Assembly: GCA_020152595.1 (NCBI GenBank)
Contig: JAIGNY010004402.1
Coordinates: 127,001-191,000 of the forward strand
Source of the DNA: Chiridota heheva
Taxonomy: Eukaryota > Echinodermata > Holothuroidea > Apodida > Chiridotidae
Direction: 5' to 3'
DNA length: 64,000 bases
Position numbers and translations under genes: made by a program. Below, piece after piece: positions 22,212-33,797 of this stretch. How positions within the stretch are numbered: position 1 is the stretch's first letter; each line of letters begins with the position of its first letter. The notes beneath the pieces were generated by a model. The model saw only the letters and a program-made list of their open reading frames with translations. It did no database searches and had not been told where the DNA came from.

Positions 22212-22292
22212 TAATAATGATAATAAAGATATTAATAATAATAATAATAATAACAATAATAACAATAATAATAATAACAATAACAATAATAA
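21716..22292. repeat. GAT/AAT trinucleotide microsatellite
   Basis: About 575 bases of mixed GAT, AAT, GCT-AAT and AGT-AAT triplets, with pure runs of each. Long open frames on both strands (Ile/Met on plus, Leu/Ser on minus) are repeat products. The array starts within 25 bp of the exon acceptor at 21694; read on the minus strand, it places ATT/ATC repeats directly upstream of the exon. Confidence 0.95.
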
Positions 22293-22779
22293 TGCTAAAA
22301 CTTTCCTGCCTTGTGGGATTGCCTCAGACCTCTTGCATTATAGGTAATAACTTTAAGGTCAGCCATAAAAGGTTGTAATTAAAACAGATTGCAAAAATGA
22401 ACTCAAAGAAAACATGGATAAGGAATGTCGCCAATGTACATTAGTACGAAGGCTTAAGATAAACTTCACTATAAGCAAATAACCTATATATGTATGCATA
22501 TAATAATGACGGAATAAGAGCAAAAAATGGAATAAATTGTCAAAACCGAAGGCGTAAAACAGTGACTGGCCTGTGGAAAAAATGCCAGTCTGGTTAACCC
22601 TAAAAGGAAAAAGACCAAAGGGAATGTTGGCCAAAATCGGAACAAATCAATATAAATATGACAAAAACCATACAGTCGTTGATGTCAAAAGAACGGTAAA
22701 TACCGTCTTGATTAGCATGCCCATGCAAATTGACACCCATATCATATGACCCGGCCAATTATAAAAATGGCATCTCACA

Positions 22780-22972
22780 CTAAGTCCCACATGGAATCCC
22801 ATGTTCCACATGGCATCCCACCCCATGTCCCACATGACATCCCATCCCATCCCATGTCCCACATGACATTCCACCATATCTCCTACATGGCATTCCACCA
22901 TATGTCCCACATGGCATTCCACCATATGTCCCAAATGGCATTCCACCATATGTCCCACATGGCATTCCATGG
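22780..22972. repeat. CCCACATGGCATTCCACCATATGT minisatellite
   Basis: About eight units of a 24-bp motif clearly related to the array at 6418-7021. The first units carry CATCCCACCCCATGT and the later ones CATTCCACCATATGT, so two sub-types sit side by side. Confidence 0.88.
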
Positions 22973-22974
22973 TT

Positions 22975-25859
22975 GTTTTTTTCTTTATATTTTGTGACAA
23001 ACATGTACAGAAAAATTAACTGAGAGACCATTTCGTCATCATAGATTGTAAGATTTTACGATGTGTAATTTTATTCCTTAGGATCTGCCATCTCAACGGC
23101 AAAATTATACTGTAACAAATATTTAATTTTTTCAAATGACAGTTTCGCGCCTAAAAGTGTAGCTTTCTGCTGGATTTTTCCTCATATTTCAAAAACTGTG
23201 TGGTACTTATTTAAATGGGAGTGGATAATACTTAGCCTTGAAAACAATAAAGGTTTGCCATTGAGTTCTAACTTTCTACAGGCAAAGAAATTTTGGGCAG
23301 AGGTATAAGATTGGAAAATTAGAGCACTACATAAGTCATAACGTTAGTATATAGCAAAGCATCATGGGAAATATCACAAAAATGGCGATGTGCATGTCAT
23401 AAAAAGTTCCTAAATTAAGGAACCTTTTTGTTTCGCACATTTTAGGACCTCTCCTGGAATGGTAGGAACGAATCCCCAGGCTGCTATTAGCGTTTTTAGG
23501 GGGTTTTTTTTGGCCGTGTGATTTTGGTAGCAGAAGATTACTTAAAATCGTGTCGATACAAAATAGGGTTAGTTAAAAGGACTATATATTTTGGAACAAA
23601 TGTTAAAATGTAGGATCCTATACAATATGTCTTTTAATAGTTGGGGTCTAGGGATGGTTTTCATGTTTTTGATGGTAAGAATATAGCTTAAAGAGATAAC
23701 ATTTACAACGATGAGATTTAATAAGTATGAGAATCATATTCTCATGACAATTTTTGCGCCTCTGTGAGCATTCGGCACCCTCTCCAAAAATGTTTACCTA
23801 TCTACCAGCTGTATTTAATAAAATTGTTTGCCCTACATGGCAGGCAGATATTAAATATCACTGCCAAAGAGCTATCGCCATGCATAGGTAACTGTCCGAG
23901 CGCGAAATCCAGAGGACCACTGGAGTGCTTATGATAGGGTTCGAGGCAAAGTTCCCGGAAAATTTGGTCTTTTCTGTGGAAAATTCATGCGCTTTTGGAC
24001 CACAAAAATGGAATATTACTACATGCTTAATAGCATAGGAAGAAGTTCTTGATCAACATGTGCATTTTCCAAGGGCCTAAAAATATATGTTCTCAGTACA
24101 AGTCTTGGCGCCTCTTGAGCAACTGGCGCCCTCTCAGAAAGCTTTGTTGGGTGGGGGCAGTTTCCCCCTTGCTACCACACCCCCTCCAATCAGTGCCTCT
24201 CCACACACACCTGCCCGAATTTCTTCCAACACCACAAGCCATGGCCCCTATCCCTTGGATCCTATCACCACTGTATCAGTCTTTTAAACATTGCCATATA
24301 TATCTATCATGCAAATCGAGGGACGGGACATCGAGGCCCGGGGCCCAGTTTGTTTCAATATTTTTGCTGGCGAATATCTTGTCCAGAGCTTGTATTTTAT
24401 TAAATATTTAATTGATAGCCATTTACATTCTGTCCTAAATTTCCTTCAGAGAGAACTTATTCCATCATCAGGTGGACGTGTTGTGCACATGTACATTAAA
24501 AAGTTTGTCTCAACTTTAACTATCAAGAAACTACTGAACAGTAACATGTGTGCATGTGTAAACACTGATTTACTCGATTCGAGACCTGTGAAAGAAAATG
24601 TAGGACAAAATAAATTGTAATAATTGGGAACAAAAACATTAAATATTGGTTATTTCTTACCGATTCTATTGTCTAAACAATTAGTTTATCTACCCCTGGT
24701 CATTTTTAAGGAGAGGTAAATTAATTAATAAAGGAGAGGTAAATTAATTTGAAATGGAAAGGATGTTTGTGCAATAAGCCTGGCCTGTTGTCCAGAAGGT
24801 AAACATATGGCGTATGAATACATGTATTAAGACGAATCGTGTCATGAGCTTGAACATTTTATCGTGTAATTTGATGGGTGAGTAAGCAAGTAATGCAACT
24901 CGAAAGTGGGGGTACGAAATATGATCACCCAACCAAATTTATGTTAAAGGTCAGGTGTTTGGGACACATTTTTAATGCGGCCTTAAGATTGTAATGAAAA
25001 ATAAACCTCTTCTAGGTCAAACTTAAAATATGGGAGGTGTGTTGAAAATAAACCTCTTCTAGGTCAAACCCAAAATATGGGAGGTGTGTTGAAAGTAAAC
25101 CTGTTCTATCCATGCAGCATGAAGAAAATATATTCTTAAGTCCCACTTGAACTGCGAGACCATCAATGTATATCAAATAAAACTGAGTACAGAAAGAAGA
25201 CTCTCCATTTCAATCTCTGGCTGAAGTGCACACCCCACTTTCAGACACATATCTCAATTTAAATTAAGTACCAATCTCGAAGTACCAATTTGAGGTAAGT
25301 CTCCATTTCCAGGGCATGTGTCTCCATTTAAAGAATGTAACCCAATTCAAGTATATTAGAAATGAGTTTAATCAATTTATGTACTGTTTAGTATGGGGTC
25401 ACTACATGTAACTCAATAAGAAGTTCTAAACAGTGAACTGGTCTTTTTTCTAAAGCAATGAAATCCAGTTTGTAAACCGGTTCTCCAGTTTGTATTCATT
25501 TGAAAAGCAAATTTACAAGTTAAAATCAGAACAGGAATTCACTTAATAGAACCGAAGTACAAGACACTACATCTTAAGAATACTTTGAAAGTTTTGCTTT
25601 GATCTATTTTCATCAAAATAGATACTTATGAACTTTTTTGTGGGTATACTATTCCCGAACATATTCCTGAAAGAAATTGTTTGCTGATCTTTAAAGGCCA
25701 GATATCGTGTTAACATGGACAGTAATGTACAATAAAAGCCAACGTTTTTTATTGGTCATACACAAATACTGACAACCAGACTTTGTTTCCTATAATGTCA
25801 ATAAAGCACTCAATATTCCTATGTTAGGGCCAGAGCATGGCGCTATGATTGTATTCATT
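22975..25859. other. Gene-free intron sequence with minor repeats
   Basis: No gene. Two diverged segments with GCGCCTCT..GGCGCCCTCTC-type sequence occur near 23755 and 24110. A 21-bp AGGAGAGGTAAATTAATTAAT doublet lies near 24711. A 48-bp direct repeat (ATAAACCTCTTCTAGGTCAA with TATGGGAGGTGTGTTGAAA) occurs twice with a third partial copy at 24995-25110. Confidence 0.55.
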
Positions 25860-25861
25860 TG

Positions 25862-26480
25862 CTAGCCAAATGAGAGCTTATAGATTATATCAAAATTTGA
25901 TGTAAGAGTTTGAGAGGGAACTAGATTGGACTTGGCTAGATTGATCACCCACCCGAAGTCCGGAGCCACTCTTATGACTATGTTCGTGTGTTCTGTGTAG
26001 GTGGCTGTGTCTATTGCGACGATGAACCAGTTGTCTAGGTACATACAGATTCTGATGCCTTGCTTTCGCAGGAAGGCCGCTAGAACTCTTGTAATCCGGG
26101 TAAAGACCCTGGGAGCAGTCGAAAGCCCAAAGGGTAACGCCCTGAACGTGTACGTAACTCCCTCTAATTGGAACGACAGGAAACGCCTCTGTTCCTCGAG
26201 CATCGATATATGAAGATATGCGTTCACGAGGTCAACGGAGGTGGCCTACAGGCCCCTTGTCAATTAAGGGAGGATGGAGTGAAGAGTCTACATCTTGAAC
26301 TTCAACGGACGAATGAACCTGTTGAGTGGTCTCAGATAATGACTGGGCGCCACTTGTTCCCCTTCTTGGGGGCCAGAAAAAACATGGAAATTACATATTC
26401 CTGGAAGGATTCGAGATGGGGATGATGGCGTTCTTCGCCAACAGCTCACCAATCTCTGTCCTCAACAACCCTATGAGGTT
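25862..26480 (-). pseudogene. DIRS-like reverse transcriptase, N-terminal half
   Basis: The part at 25862-26227 is one open frame with AYLHISMLEEQRRFLSF, then ALPFGLSTAPRVFTR, then GIRICMYLDNWFIVA. The catalytic pair normally YLDD is YLDN here, so activity is lost. Upstream, in other frames, 26325-26400 gives FLAPKKGNKWRPVI and LNRFIRPLKFKM after stops and shifts, and 26400-26500 gives LLRTEIGELLAKNAIIPIS, all standard entry motifs of the DIRS RT. The gene ends at about 25862, where the flanking AT-rich intron begins, before RNase H. Confidence 0.88.
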
Positions 26481-26670
26481 GCTCAAACGAGGCGTGGGGG
26501 TGGGGGAAAGACCCCCTAGGGGCGAGAGAGTCGTGAACTCTAGACGTGATGGCGTTCTTCGCCAACAGCTTTCCAATCTCTGTCCTCAACAACCCTGTGA
26601 GGTCGCTCAAATGAGCATGGGGGTGGGGTGAAAGACCCCTTGGGGAGAGAGTCGTGAATCCTAGACGGAA
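26424..26670. repeat. 124-bp tandem duplication inside the RT
   Basis: GATGGCGTTCTTCGCCAACA begins at 26424 and 26548, and both copies run through CCAATCTCTGTCCTCAACAA, GGGGGTGGGG and GAGAGAGTCGTGAA. On the minus strand this duplicates the LLRTEIGELLAKNAI segment. A length of 124 is not a multiple of three, so it also shifts the frame. Confidence 0.85.
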
Positions 26671-27400
26671 ACCCTGCCGAATGGTTCATAGCACCAATTT
26701 GTCTGGTAACTCTCTCCCATGCTTCTGAAAATATTCCCAAACGCCCCCAGACTGGACCTCCTGTCAACCTAGGCGTCGGGGGTGGATCAAGAGCGCTGCC
26801 CCTTGCCCTTCCCCCACCCTCGCGAGAGGAAGAAGTTGTATAGGGTCCCGCTACTGTGTTATGGCGACGATTGGCCTGTCGCTGGGTAGGCGTACCCCGG
26901 CCCCGTACAGGGGCAGGAGAGGCGTGGAGACTCAGGCGAGTTGGTCGACTGTCGCGTCGAGCAAATCTGGGAGTCTGGTTAACAAAGGTGTCGTCTTTGT
27001 AAGGACGTCGGCTGGCAAATGTCTATGCAGAACCGAGTCTAACCCCTCTGTCACCCATACGGCGAGGGTATTTGGTATTTAAAGCCCCGCAGTATGGCCC
27101 TGTCAACAGCTGTTGGGGAATCTTCCCTCCGCTGGACCGCAGGATCAAGAAATTTCTTGATCCTGGCCGCGGAGCTAGACACCCTGCGGTGCCGCTCGCG
27201 GGCTGGCGGAGGAGTTGCCACACCCCTTCCGAGATCAAAGGGATGCCTATGAGTGCCTGATAGGCAGCTGGTTGGACAAGAGTGGCCTTGTCAACTTCTT
27301 TGTTGTAGGCCGTCCAGTCCCTGTCTGGGGTCCTAGCCCAATGCTGAACCCTGGTCACCAGGGAGGCATCAATGACGAATTGTCTAGCCGTTGGCTTAGT

Positions 27401-28300
27401 TTATCTCAGGGCTGAGCTAAGCAGTCTACGCTGAGACTGTGGGCCAGCCTCTACGAGAGGTGCTTCTACAACATCCAGCTTAATTTCCCGTTCTAGGAAA
27501 TCGAGGAGCTGGGAAAACTGCTTGCCTTGTAAAAGGGGGTCCACTGGGAGAGGTGGCAGGAAGAGGACTTTGTCCGGTACCCGGTAGGATACGGGGGTCC
27601 TATCTAGTGCAGTCTGCATCGTTGATGCGGCACTGGGGATGACTTGAACCGGGGTGGCGGGAGGAATCCCCCGTTCTAGGGGGTGGTCTCGTGCCTTGGG
27701 GGTGTTTGGAGTCTCCACCGGAAGGTCCAGATCGCCCAAAAAATCATCATCCTCTCCAAAGGAATAGATGTCGAGGGCATTCTCCTCCAAAACCTCAGGG
27801 TCGGGTGAATGCCATGCTGCGGCAGTGGCAGTTGCCGGGGGTGCAGGAGGTGGTAGCCTCCGCTCAACACCTGGGACACCACAGTCTCAAGTGTCTGCTT
27901 GAGAGTGTCCTTGAAGGTGGGATCCTCAAGGGGATTTCCCCTGTGTCGCTTCCTTCACCTCTGCCTGGGCTCAGGAAGGGCAAGGAAGAGGAGGACTGGT
28001 AATGTCGACTCCATCCTCTCCTGTGGGTACTATCCTGTTCCCTGTCCCTCCTCTGGGGCCTGACTCGCTCAGACGACAATACCAGGAAGATGGGAGAGCC
28101 GCGCTCCGCCACAGAGTTCGGCACAAAAGGTGTACGCGTAAGCATACCCCTACTCAGTTGTGGGGGCCGTCGTCCGGTGCCCTGCTGAAAGTGGACATCG
28201 GCCTCGCCTCCCGGGTGGGAGGGGGTTGCAGCTTAGGCTTGGGTGAGGGTGGTGGCAGGGGGAAGACAAAGACAGCCTGCCTGACCGTCGCTTCTCAGCT
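27401..28300 (-). pseudogene. DIRS-like gag region, degenerate
   Basis: GC-rich, with open pieces at 27401-27790 (acidic start with FGEDDDFLGDLDLP, then LLDFLEREIKL) and 27864-28145, in different frames. It precedes the RT in the transcription direction, where DIRS elements carry gag. The frame pieces do not join without shifts. The gag assignment rests mainly on position and composition. Sequence at about 28200-28310 is shared with 13140-13240 in the large inverted-repeat element. Confidence 0.5.
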
Positions 28301-28311
28301 CTCTCGACCGC

Positions 28312-28440
28312 TTTTTAAGTGCCGGTCGCATTGGAGTCTATGCTCCGACCATGCCGCTTGATCCCAGTCACTGCAAAGAGTACACGGGTTGGACTCGCAG
28401 CATAATCTGCACGCGTAACACGCGAGATGGATGTCACCAT
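28312..28440 (-). pseudogene. Cysteine motif at the start of the DIRS gag region
   Basis: The minus strand reads HLACYACRLCCESNPCTLCS, DWDQAAWSEHRLQCDRHLK. The pattern C-x2-CC-x4-C-x2-C followed by DW..W is shared with 12395-12522 and 13237-13365. This is the only one of the three that lies next to a recognisable RT. It is in an open stretch of 92 codons (28295-28573), but the upstream part looks like leader. Confidence 0.55.
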
Positions 28441-29060
28441 AGCGTAACTTAAAAAAGCGTTTACACGCAACGTATTGCGGGACACCTTGGGTGCGTAACG
28501 CACCGACACTCGGGGACCTGTCCTCCAATGTCCATGATACTGGTGAAAGATATTGTGGAACTGTAACGTTCAACGCGGAAAATCTTACTAAGGCAGTTTA
28601 CACGGCCTTGAAACTGCGTAGCTAATGGCTACAGAAAAAAGAATAGCTCTCGTGATGCTATACTTCTTGTAAAGATTGTCATTTATCACCTCACCACATA
28701 AACTTCATAGCTATAGCGGGTCTATTTCCAGGTTTACCGTATGGTGTACGTTATTTAATTACAAAATTCTGGAGCCGTATAGACTCGTTCATCGGAGCTG
28801 TATGGACCCGAAAAGCCGTAGGCCAGGGAGCCGTACGTACGGAGCTATCTAATAGACCCATAGGGAGCTGTCACGTGAACACGGACCATGGAGCCATACG
28901 GAGCCGATCACCGGAGCCGTGTGGACCCATATGCACCCGTGAAAGTAATGTAATGGCTCAACAGTGAGTCGTAAAATTACTTATAACTAACTAATTACCT
29001 CTTCTGCCACCACAGAACCGTGGTCCACAGCAGTGTACAAAGGAGTTACCCACTAAAAAT
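28440..29060. repeat. DIRS leader sharing landmarks with 11-13.7 kb
   Basis: The ordered landmarks CGTATTGCGGGACACC, CCATGATACTGGTGAAAGA, ACGTTCAACGCG, AACTGCGTAGCTAATGGCTA and GATGCTATACTTCTTGTAAA correspond to those reiterated at 11080-13680. CCGTGAAAGTAATGTAATGG near 28936 corresponds to about 11592-11606. Confidence 0.75.
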
Positions 29061-29510
29061 ATACGCCTCACTGGCTCAGTAGCGTCAAGAAGGGGGCACT
29101 AGTGGTTTATTCTAAGTGACGTCTAGGATGCCACTTAGCTGATAAAAATAGACTCCGGTAACTTACGTCTGATAGACCGCACCCGTAACCCTGCCGACTC
29201 AGTAGCGTCGAGTCAGGGGCCTCCAGGGGGTGAATCAGGTCAAAGTTAACAAAGTAAACTCCTAACACAGACCTCTACAGCTCAGTAGCGTCGAGTTGGT
29301 GGTCACGGCGTAAGCAGAAACTTTGAGACTATAATGATTTATATCGCCTCTTCGCGTTTGAAAAATATATATATATATAGAAAATATATATATACTTACA
29401 CCAAGGCTCCCGTACGGGGGATGTACTAACGACCCTTACGCGGGTGAGACGGGTCTGCGGGAGACGTCAAACATAGTGAGGCAAGCCACAGCAAGTTAAT
29501 ACATAGAAAA

Positions 29511-32500
29511 ATTGTTGAGGCCTACATATGCAATGAAACACTGGTTTTAATACTGATACTCTGTTCTTACACGCTTAGCATTTGTACAATATTTACGTTC
29601 AATACATTTCTTATTCATTTTGAAAATGCATGTTTTGATTATTTGCATGTTCAAGATACCCATGGCATGGTAAGAAAAACTAATTCGAATTACGTCTGTT
29701 CCGCAGTGTTCTGATTTTTCACTCAGCGGCGATCACGATTTGTGGGAAGACTTCAAATCGTTCACCTTGCGCACATGAGAGAAGGGATGTTATTACAAAT
29801 AAGGTATTAATGGTACGTGTAATATTATTTCTTTACATAATTCTATACAAAAAAACATGATAACAAATTAATTATCAGGATATTGGGCTAAAACTTAGCA
29901 TTTCTTTCAAATATATAATGTTAATTGCTTTATAAATTTTTATGGAAAATGATTTTGCACATGTACTACCGCAATAGGACAAGCTTATGATACTGTACAT
30001 CACCATGCCGGACCAAATGAGAACCCCCAGAGAAAAGTCATTAAGAAATAATTTCTTTGCCAATATGCCAGTACATTATGGTGTTAGGCCTACGTCCATG
30101 TTCTGTGCCTCAAAACAAATGATAAACATATCAAATACGACTTACGATTAAAACAGTTTTAAAAAAAGGAAAATATAGAACTAATTTGTCTTGAAACAGA
30201 TCATTGTGGCGGGTGCTTCAGTGTTTTCGATATACAGTAAGCGTGCCTGAGGGTAAACACCTGAGAATTTGAATATGCCGCGCTGGTAGAGGGGTACTGT
30301 GACGTGGCCGGTCATTTGTTAACAAAAATGTTCAATTTAAGCGTATAATGCATGCGCAATACTATTCCAAATGTACCTTACGGTCTATGCATAATGCACT
30401 GGCTACTGGGATTCCTAAGTGAGCCTACACCTCAATACAATGCTGTTGCAATATCATGCAACATCACCGAAACAACAAACTTTTACTTATGATGGCTACC
30501 AACTTCTCTCCTTACCTTGTAAACACAACAAATTTAGTCCATGGTATTATGTTTCCGAATCAAATGATATCAACGAGCAAAACTTATTGCTAAAAATGTA
30601 GCAAAAAACGTGATTTTCTGGAAGTTTTGGCTCTGTGGTCTTTTACAGCGAAATTCCTGCGTAGAATTGAATTTTCTATGCTGAGCATTGTCACGCATAT
30701 GCTAGTGTACACAAGTTACAGAAAGAGCAGCACGGGCAAGGAACTTTCACAGGCATTTTTCACGCGCGTATCTAAAGCGCAGGAATCGGATTGTACTGTT
30801 TAAGTGTTGCAATTACAACGCGTATAATTCCATGGACGCTATGCGCGTACGTATGCATCACGAGGGTAAAACATTCAAAATACTGTGCACGCTAATTGCG
30901 AGGTGTAATACATTTTATATGTGCATGCACATGCATATGCGCCGATATTACATGTATTGTTAAAAGCGTTTCACGATTTGGAAAAAAACTGACAAAAAAA
31001 TTGTTGGTTTTTTTTCTCTTTCTTTCTAATTTTGACCATTTATCATTGTTGTTTCTCTCCAAATTGTACAACTGCAACTGGAAACAAACTGAAGCAAGTG
31101 TGTCTAATTTTTCAGTGAGAAGGGAGTTGATTTTGATATCGAAAGTAAAGTCTCCCAGAAAAATCTGGAAACTTTCTTTTTAGACGTTTTAAATCCCATT
31201 GACTTTTGATTAGTATCTGGCACCACTTTTTCAATTTTCAATGGACATGGGCACATACCCGAATAGGTAGATTTGGAGATCTGCTCGATTTGGGTATGTA
31301 GAAGCGTACTACGATTCCTATAAACTATTTTTCATTTATTTTAGATTTATTTTACTCTTTTGATGACAGGATGTCCTGTAAGTGTGCATAATTTTAATAT
31401 TTCTTTAGTTCAGCACACAGATGTCGTAAACATTTTCAATTTTGTTGAGTTCTCTGTAGAACCCTATCGTCAGCGGATCGAGACTAGCCTTATGTTATCT
31501 GTATAGGCGTACAGTAGGCCTAAGTGTAGGCTCATATCGCAAAAGAACAATAAAATGTTCTGTAAGAAATCAATAGAAGAAACAACCAAATATAGTATGA
31601 AATGATAACTGATTAATTTCTTCCGCATTTTAAATGCATATCTAAGAACAATATTTTTGATATCCACAATATAATGTGTATTTTTCCTTAATCTAGGGCA
31701 CCCCAAATTCCAAGAATTAGATATAAATGTATCGAAAAGTTTATTTTAACCGTCAGGTATCATCTGAATTACATAATCCAAAAAAAGAGGTGATTATGTT
31801 TAGTGAACTGAGCCTTGAATTTCCATTTTTCTCCTTTTTAATCTCATGTGCCATTGGCATCAATCTAAAAACAGGAATTAACACTTGAATTCTGAACCCT
31901 CAAAAATCAAGTTTTAGAAATGGGGCACTAAATTTGATATCACATTCGGTCTTTTCGTTATAAAATGACCTTAATTAGTATTACTTTCACTGTTCAAACC
32001 CTGTTATTATCAACTTTATTATTGTTATAATTATTATTATTATTATTATTATCATTAATACTATTACAAGTGTATGATCTTTAGTGTCACCCTCTAAACT
32101 AAAACAAATCTTTTTTTTTGTTTTTGAAGGTTAGTCATAATGTTCAAGTTAAGTTTGGTTGTTTGACGAAGGCATAACGGCACTGCGATAACAAGGGTTA
32201 AATTGTGCCTGAGAGGTTAGATCATTCCAGAGGGAGGAAAAAAAGATTATAGAAGTCTGATAGAAGGACGGAGGCTAATAGCCAGCAGAAAGCTGGGACC
32301 GAAAGATGAAGTGCAGGGGTGTAAAAAAAGGGAAAAGGTGAAAGTAGGTAGGGGGATGGGGAGGAGGACTAAATATGGCTGTAGAGGGAGGTATGGTTAA
32401 GGAGGGCGATAATATAAGCAGGGAGTTATTTCAGAAGAGCTCAGCTATGGAGTTGAGGGGTGAAGGAAGCTCTGGGAAAGTTTTATATGGGCAGGCAAGG

Positions 32501-33477
32501 AAGACATGGTGGACGGTGAGGGGGCAATGGCAATTATTGCAGAGGGGTGGGGGGAGCCAGTAAGGAGGTAGGAGTGGACTAATATGAAACAAGAATGCAA
32601 TCCACAGAGTTACTGATATCACCACCATGTATCCTATACCCACGGTACTGTCTATAAAACATTTACTCCAAATTTGTTGTCACCTAGCAATGACCTATGA
32701 TCTTTCACATGAATGTGAGTCGCTCTGTATATCAGCCCCCATAATGTGCACAGCCCCATTCACCCTATCAAGCACTGCAGCAGAAAGGTAAAAATCAGGT
32801 TTATTGCCACTTGATATTTGACCTTTGGGGTCACCACTTTGGACCGTAATCGGTCATGTACTTTGGCAAAAAAAGTTCTTAATTTTGAAACAACAAAACA
32901 CCATATATTACAAGACTATTATTTTACCATTAAGGTCCCATCCACAACTCAAAAAAATAAATCAAGTTGATTTTTACTTGACCTTTGACCTATGGGGGTC
33001 AAAATTCTGCCGGCAAAACTTCAACCCACAATGTACAATGCAACCCCTTTTGATTTTAAATGATCTTGTAATTTTTGCATTTAAATTGGCACTAATTTCC
33101 CAAGTTTGTACAAATATTCAATGATCTCTGACCCTTAACCTTTTGTCCACTGTTTTAAATAAATTCAACTCATACTTATATACTACATTTTCACATGCTT
33201 CTCACCTGTATGAAGGTCTTTGCTGTACAAGATAGTAAGCTACTGTAAAAAATGGTTTATTGACCTTTGAAAAAATCTAGGTTTTTTACCCCTCCAGCGA
33301 TTAGTTATCATAAGAGTTGGTATACTTAAGCAACTTTTATTACTCCAGATTCCCATAGACAACCAAATGTCAGGCATATCAGGCCCAGACTAACACTGCA
33401 TATTTAAATACATAACAACCTTAGGGGAGGGGATTGTGCATCATATATAAACAATTGTGGCATGTTTTCTGCCCTCA
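29511..33477. other. Gene-free intron sequence
   Basis: No gene was found. A (TTA)n run lies at about 32028-32055. From 32575 to 33300 there are repeated TGACCTTTGACC / GGGGTCA motifs and an AGTTACTGATATCACCACC segment resembling 20340-20360, suggesting an old dispersed repeat. The remaining short frames are without motifs. Confidence 0.5.
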
Positions 33478-33797
33478 TGACTTTCCTTCTCCTTAAAATT
33501 TTGTTCCAGCAAACCATAGCCACAAACTTAATGTAGCAAATGATGAGACTACATATCTTAATTAAATTAAGCACTTAACCACAATAAGGACTTCATCCAT
33601 TGCTAATATGATACTCAACACTAACTACCACAACAACCCAGGACCAACAGGAGAACTAGTACAATAGAGCCACTGATAAGGAAAATTTGATCAGAAATGC
33701 TTGTGGTTTTCAGAATAAAAAAAATTAAGAGGAAATGTCTGACCAGACCTGCATATATATCAGGTCTTGACTGTTTGAAACTTGAAGGAGCATAACA
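33478..33797. mobile_element. MITE-like element, relative of 63317-63572
   Basis: Begins CTTTCCTTCTCCTTAAAAT and ends TTGAAACTTGAAGGAGCATAA, which are partly inverted (CTCCTT/AAGGAG). The sequence matches 63317-63572 in opposite orientation, including TTGTTCCAGCAAA, AATAAGGACTTCATCCA, GCTAATATGAT, TTTTCAGAATAAA and the small ACCAGACCTG..CAGGTC hairpin. It is about 65 bp longer than the other copy. Confidence 0.75.

Larger units (their letters stand above)
25860..29510 (-). mobile_element. Truncated DIRS-like retrotransposon
   Basis: Reading on the minus strand from 29510 to 25860, there is a CpG-rich leader, a gag-like region and the first half of a reverse transcriptase; then the element stops. 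RNase H, methyltransferase and tyrosine recombinase, which complete DIRS elements, are absent. The RT motifs (PKKGNKWRPVI, ALPFGLSTAP, YLDNW) point to the DIRS/Ngaro type over Gypsy or LINE. The leader carries AT runs (29368-29395) and three CTCAGTAGCGTCGAG repeats at about 29079, 29200 and 29282. No inverted terminal repeats were recognised at the borders given here, so the outer limits are approximate. Confidence 0.75.

Noticed and set aside
21716-22378. 220-codon Ile/Met-rich and 167-codon Leu-rich frames, membrane-like in appearance
   Set aside because: Trinucleotide microsatellite; the hydrophobic look comes from ATA/ATT and TTA/TTG codons.
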